Source: DASSUC01 sp035649895
Lineage (GTDB): Bacteria; Actinomycetota; Actinomycetes; Mycobacteriales; Micromonosporaceae
Direction: 5' to 3'
DNA length: 25,615 bases
Assembly (NCBI GenBank): GCA_035649895.1
Contig: DASRIS010000126.1
Span: 1-25,615, forward strand
Shown here: piece after piece, positions 22,584 to 25,615 of the stretch
Numbering within the stretch: position 1 is the stretch's first letter
How the letters are laid out: every line of letters starts with the position of its first letter
Notes under the pieces: generated by a model
What the model was told of the DNA's origin: nothing
What the model saw: the letters and a program-made list of their open reading frames with translations, nothing else
The model's database searches: none
Translations under genes and position numbers: made by a program

Positions 22584-25353
22584 CGGAGATGGCTTGGCAG
22601 ACAACGGCGCCGCAGACCACGACGATGCAGACCGCAACGACGCAGGCCACGACGACCTGACACAGGACCTGGACCCGGGGCTGCGCACCGCGCTCGGCCG
22701 CATCGCCCGGGTGCCGCAGCTGCTGGTCGCCTGCGACTACGACGGCACGCTCGCCCCGATCGTGGAGAACCCGGCCAAGGCGGTCCCGTTACCGGAGGCC
22801 GTGGCGGCCCTGCGCACGCTGGCCACCCTGCCGCAGACCACGGTTGCGGTGGTCTCCGGTCGGGCCCTGCGCGACCTGGCCGCGCTGTCCCGCCTGCCCA
22901 GCGAGGTGCACCTGGTGGGCAGCCACGGCTCCGAGTTCGACGTGGGCTTCGTGGAGCGGTTGGACCCGGCAGTCGTCGACCTGCGGAGCCGGGTCATCGC
23001 CGAGGTGGAGCGGATCACAGCGGACTGCCCGGGGGTACGGCTGGAGACCAAGCCGACAGGCGTGGCGGTGCACACCCGCGGCGCCGACACCCGGGTCGCG
23101 GAGCAGGTCGAGGCGGCGGTCAAGGAGGGCCCGACCAGCTGGCCCGGGGTCTACGCGACCTTCGGCAAGAAGGTCATCGAGCTGTCCGTCATCGCGACGC
23201 ACAAGGGCACCGCCGTGGACGCGCTGCGCGTGCAGCTGTCGGCCAGCGCGGTGCTGTTCCTCGGGGACGACATCACCGACGAGAACGCGTTCGCGGCGCT
23301 GCACGGGCCGGACGTCGGCATCAAGATCGGGCCTGGGGAGACCCGGGCACCCTTCCGGGTGCCCGACCCATACACCGGGGTACGGGTGGTCGCGCTGGTG
23401 CTCGAGACCCGGCGACGGTGGCTCTTCGGCGAGCACGCGGTGCCGATCGAGCGGCACTCGCTGCTGGCCAACGGCCGTACCATGGCGCTTCTCACCCCCG
23501 ACGCGAGGGTGACCTGGCTGTGCCATCCCCGCCCGGACTCGGCGGCGATCTTCGCCGACCTGCTCGGCGGCGCGCCGGCCGGGTTCTTCGCGGTCGAGCC
23601 GGAGCGCGGTGACCTGCTTCCGCTGGGGCAGCGCTACCGGCCCGGCACGATGACCGTGGAGACGCGCTGGTCCGGGCTGACCGTCACGGACTGGCTGGAC
23701 GGGACCACGGCCACCGCACTCGGCTCGCCGGGCGGCGCCGCTGGGCTCGCCACGCGCGGCGGCACCGCTCAGCTCGACACGCGTGGTGGCGCCACCGACA
23801 CCGACTCGACGCTGGTCCGGGTACTCACAGGCCACCAGCGGACCCGGCTGGAGTTCGCGCCGCGCCCGGAGTTCGGCCAGGTCGCCGTCTGCCTGCAACC
23901 ACTCGGCGATGGCCTGCTGGTGCTGGGCTCCAACGAGCCGATCGCGCTGTACTCCCCCGGCGTCGAGTGGGATGTGGTGAACGATGGCGGGCACGACACC
24001 GCCCGGGCCGTCGTCGACCTCGCCGCGGCCGGCGGTGAGGTAGTACTCGAGCTGCGCTTCGGCACCCACCGGCTGGACCCGCCCGACGTACCGGTGCAGG
24101 CCCGGCAGGCGGCGGCGGAGCAGCCGTGGCAGGAGTGGGTGGAGCGGCTGCGGCTGCCCGGCATCGCCCGCGACCTGGTCGCCCGCAGCGCGCTGGTGCT
24201 GCGCGGGCTGTGCTACGAGCCGACCGGCTCGATCCTCGCCGCCGCGACCACCTCCCTGCCGGAGGAGCTGGGCGGGGTACGCAACTGGGACTACCGCTAC
24301 TGCTGGCTGCGCGACGGCGCGATGACCGCCCGGGTCCTGGTCGACCTCGGCTCGCTGGCCGAGGCCGAGGCGTTCCTGCGCTGGGTCGACGCGTGCGTGG
24401 ACCGCACCTGCGGGCACCCGGAGCGGCTGCACCCGCTCTACACGGTGGACGGTGGTGCGCTCGGGCCCGAGGCGGTCATCGAGACACTGCCGGGCTACGC
24501 AGGGTCCCGCCCGGTGCGGGTCGGCAACCTCGCCAACCGCCAGCTCCAGCTCGACGTGTTCGGCCCGATCGCGGACCTGCTCGCCGCCGTCGCCGATGCC
24601 CGAGGATCGGTGCACGAGGACGAGTGGCGGGTGCTGGAGGCGATGGTCGCCGCCGTCGAGCAGCGCTGGCACGAGCCCGACCACGGCCTGTGGGAGGCCC
24701 GCCTGGCACCGCGCCACCACGTCTACTCCAAGGTCATGTGCTGGATGACCGTGGACCGGGCGCTGCACATGCTGCGCCGGCACGGCGGGCCCGACGGCGG
24801 TCGGCACGGTGGGCCCGACGGCGGTCGGCAGAGCGGGCGCGACGGCCGTCGGCACGGGGTCGACGAGCGGCGCTGGGTGGCCCTGCGCGACCGGATCGGC
24901 GAGCACGTGCTGACCCACGGCTGGCACCGCGGCGTCGGCGCCTACACGGTGGCGTACGGCGCCCCGGAGATGGACGCGGCGACGCTCTGGATCGGGCTGT
25001 CGGGCCTGCTCCCCGACGACCACCCGCGGTTCCTGGACACGGTCCTCAAGACCGAGGCGGAGCTGCGCAGCGGCCCGGTCGTCTACCGCTACCGCTGGGA
25101 CGACGGGCTGCCCGGGCGCGAGGGCGGGTTCCACATCTGCTCGGCCTGGATGGTCGAGGCCTACCTGCGTACCGGCCGGCGGAGCGATGCCGAGGAGCTG
25201 TTCGCCCAGATGGTCGACTGTGCCGGCCCGACCGGCCTGCTGCCCGAGCAGTACGACCCGTTGGCCGAGCGGGGCCTGGGCAACCATCCGCAGGCCTACA
25301 GCCACCTCGGGCTGATCCGCTGTGCGCTGCTGCTGGACGGAGGGCTCAGGTAG
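22579..25353 (+). CDS. otsB: Fusion of trehalose-6-phosphate phosphatase and GH15 glycoside hydrolase
   Basis: A 924-aa two-enzyme polypeptide. An acidic lead (1-35) precedes the OtsB HAD phosphatase at about 40-285: motif I DYDGT (D53, D55), motif II VVSGR (S93), GSHGSE, K209 and motif IV GDDITDENAF (D230, D231, D234). All expected residues are present, so trehalose-6-phosphate phosphatase activity is likely. The second half is GH15: a trehalase-like N-terminal beta domain (about 290-500; IERHSLLANGRTMALLTPDARVTWL), then the (alpha/alpha)6 barrel with RNWDYRYCWLRDG (568-580), probable general acid E706 (DHGLWE), SKVMCW, and general base E890 (LLPEQ) before LGNHPQAYSHLGLIRC. Two repetitive insertions occur (381-408, 733-760). 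GH15 covers trehalase, glucoamylase and isomaltose hydrolase; here trehalase is favoured by context. The GTG start is inside a duplication. Confidence 0.92.
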   Translation: MTGDGLADNGAADHDDADRNDAGHDDLTQDLDPGLRTALGRIARVPQLLVACDYDGTLAPIVENPAKAVPLPEAVAALRTLATLPQTTVAVVSGRALRDLAALSRLPSEVHLVGSHGSEFDVGFVERLDPAVVDLRSRVIAEVERITADCPGVRLETKPTGVAVHTRGADTRVAEQVEAAVKEGPTSWPGVYATFGKKVIELSVIATHKGTAVDALRVQLSASAVLFLGDDITDENAFAALHGPDVGIKIGPGETRAPFRVPDPYTGVRVVALVLETRRRWLFGEHAVPIERHSLLANGRTMALLTPDARVTWLCHPRPDSAAIFADLLGGAPAGFFAVEPERGDLLPLGQRYRPGTMTVETRWSGLTVTDWLDGTTATALGSPGGAAGLATRGGTAQLDTRGGATDTDSTLVRVLTGHQRTRLEFAPRPEFGQVAVCLQPLGDGLLVLGSNEPIALYSPGVEWDVVNDGGHDTARAVVDLAAAGGEVVLELRFGTHRLDPPDVPVQARQAAAEQPWQEWVERLRLPGIARDLVARSALVLRGLCYEPTGSILAAATTSLPEELGGVRNWDYRYCWLRDGAMTARVLVDLGSLAEAEAFLRWVDACVDRTCGHPERLHPLYTVDGGALGPEAVIETLPGYAGSRPVRVGNLANRQLQLDVFGPIADLLAAVADARGSVHEDEWRVLEAMVAAVEQRWHEPDHGLWEARLAPRHHVYSKVMCWMTVDRALHMLRRHGGPDGGRHGGPDGGRQSGRDGRRHGVDERRWVALRDRIGEHVLTHGWHRGVGAYTVAYGAPEMDAATLWIGLSGLLPDDHPRFLDTVLKTEAELRSGPVVYRYRWDDGLPGREGGFHICSAWMVEAYLRTGRRSDAEELFAQMVDCAGPTGLLPEQYDPLAERGLGNHPQAYSHLGLIRCALLLDGGLR
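23719..23796 (+). repeat. In-frame repeat in the GH15 beta domain
   Basis: One 24-nt and two 27-nt units start at 23719, 23743 and 23770. They encode LGSPGGAA, GLATRGGTA and QLDTRGGAT, an insertion in a loop of the N-terminal beta domain. Confidence 0.65.
24778..24857 (+). repeat. 24-nt in-frame minisatellite within the GH15 barrel
   Basis: Units at 24778-24801 and 24802-24825 differ at one base. A third unit (24826-24849) is diverged and a fourth is partial. They encode RHGGPDGG, RHGGPDGG, RQSGRDGR and RHG, placed between the conserved SKVMCWMTVDRAL helix and the next helix. Confidence 0.8.
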
Positions 25354-25366
25354 CGCCTGGACACGC

Positions 25367-25391
25367 GCCGGCCAGGCCATGGCTGGCCGGC
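25367..25391. terminator. Strong stem-loop between otsB fusion and cobA
   Basis: GCCGGCCA (25367-25374) pairs with TGGCCGGC (25384-25391). Inside, GCC and GGC can add three more pairs with one bulged G. It lies 14 bp after the otsB-fusion stop and before the convergent cobA stop, so it probably terminates both strands. Confidence 0.65.
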
Positions 25392-25393
25392 AG

Positions 25394-25469
25394 GGTCAGG
25401 CGGGCGGTGGGGTCAGGCGGGCGGTGGGGTCAGGCGGGCGGTGGGCCGGCGCGGTCAGGCGGGCAGCGG
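25394..25469. repeat. 17-nt tandem array carrying the cobA stop codon
   Basis: Three identical 17-nt units (GGTCAGGCGGGCGGTGG) occupy 25394-25410, 25411-25427 and 25428-25444. A fourth, slightly diverged copy at 25453-25469 contains the TCA that is the stop of the minus-strand cobA gene. The three extra copies lie just downstream of that gene and each repeats the stop. Confidence 0.85.
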
Positions 25470-25615
25470 CAGCGCGGACACCACGGCGCCGATGACGACC
25501 ACGGCCGGCGGACGGATGCCCTCGGCCGCGGCCCGCTCGGCCAGCTCCGCCAGGGGTGCCCGGAGCACCTGCTGGGCCGGGGTCGTAGCGTCCTGCACGA
25601 CCGCGGCCGGGGTGT
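25455..25615 (-). CDS. cobA: Uroporphyrinogen-III C-methyltransferase, C-terminal part
   Basis: The last 53 codons of a gene running off the right edge. The translation reads TTPAQQVLRAPLAELAERA, then GIRPPAVVVIGAVVSALPLPA and stop. This is the closing segment of SAM-dependent uroporphyrinogen-III methyltransferases: the RA(T/P)L..LA region, then the PPAVVVIG strand. The enzyme makes precorrin-2 for sirohaem and cobalamin. The catalytic half is outside the window, so whether it is a stand-alone CobA or the end of a CysG-type fusion cannot be told. Confidence 0.8.
   Translation of the reverse strand, partial: TPAAVVQDATTPAQQVLRAPLAELAERAAAEGIRPPAVVVIGAVVSALPLPA

Noticed and set aside
22557..23612. 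351-codon frame starting at the GTG in unit one of the otsA-otsB duplication
   Set aside because: Its product is low-complexity Arg/Gly-rich and overlaps the OtsB domain. The GTG is best explained as the displaced ancestral start.
22789..25380. 863-codon minus-strand frame antisense to the otsB-GH15 gene
   Set aside because: Antisense shadow. The plus-strand frame contains complete HAD and GH15 motifs, while the antisense product has none.
25394..25444. Tandem 17-nt repeats considered as a CRISPR array
   Set aside because: Units abut without spacers, are too short, and no cas gene is present.

Overview
The window is chromosomal DNA from a high-GC actinobacterium, most likely a Micromonosporaceae member (Micromonospora type). 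The reasons are the strong G/C bias at third codon positions, frequent GTG starts, GTGA/ATGA gene overlaps, and a gene order (pepN, DUF5130, ctaJ-like, HNH, globin O, thioesterase, ettA) that matches, from memory, the Mycobacterium tuberculosis Rv2467-Rv2477c neighbourhood. No rRNA, tRNA, CRISPR array, prophage or intact insertion sequence was seen.

Layout. 1-2586: aminopeptidase N. 2587-3659: a 1.07 kb stretch without a convincing gene and visibly lower in GC. 3660-5896 (minus): DUF5130 protein, a CtaJ-like cytochrome oxidase accessory subunit, and an amidase-signature hydrolase. 5921-7174 (plus): kynureninase, divergent from the amidase across only 24 bp. 7237-7752 (minus): HNH endonuclease. 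7976-12833 (plus): MscS channel, MFS exporter, truncated haemoglobin O and a second M1 metallopeptidase that is a lipoprotein. 12908-17698 (minus): YbjN protein, an unknown protein, a hotdog thioesterase, EttA and an anchored membrane protein; ettA, the thioesterase and the unknown gene overlap and are probably co-translated. 17912-25353 (plus): a sugar ABC importer (binding lipoprotein and two permeases, no ATPase), trehalose-6-phosphate synthase OtsA, and a 924-residue fusion of trehalose-6-phosphate phosphatase (OtsB) to a GH15 trehalase/glucoamylase-type hydrolase. 25455-25615 (minus): C-terminus of uroporphyrinogen-III C-methyltransferase.

The most coherent system is the trehalose module on the right: import of an alpha-glucoside (perhaps trehalose), synthesis through OtsA and the OtsB domain, and possible hydrolysis by the GH15 domain of the same polypeptide. 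The most unusual DNA-level pattern is tandem duplication. Several genes (pepN, DUF5130, kynU, MFS, lipoprotein M1 peptidase, otsA, cobA) have a short direct repeat that includes their stop codon, and the membrane-protein gene has its start region duplicated. Inside genes, repeats all have periods divisible by three (18, 24, 27 nt) and sit in linkers or loops. Outside genes the periods are mostly not divisible by three (17, 22, 31, 35 nt). Convergent gene pairs are separated by strong GC stem-loops that look like bidirectional terminators.
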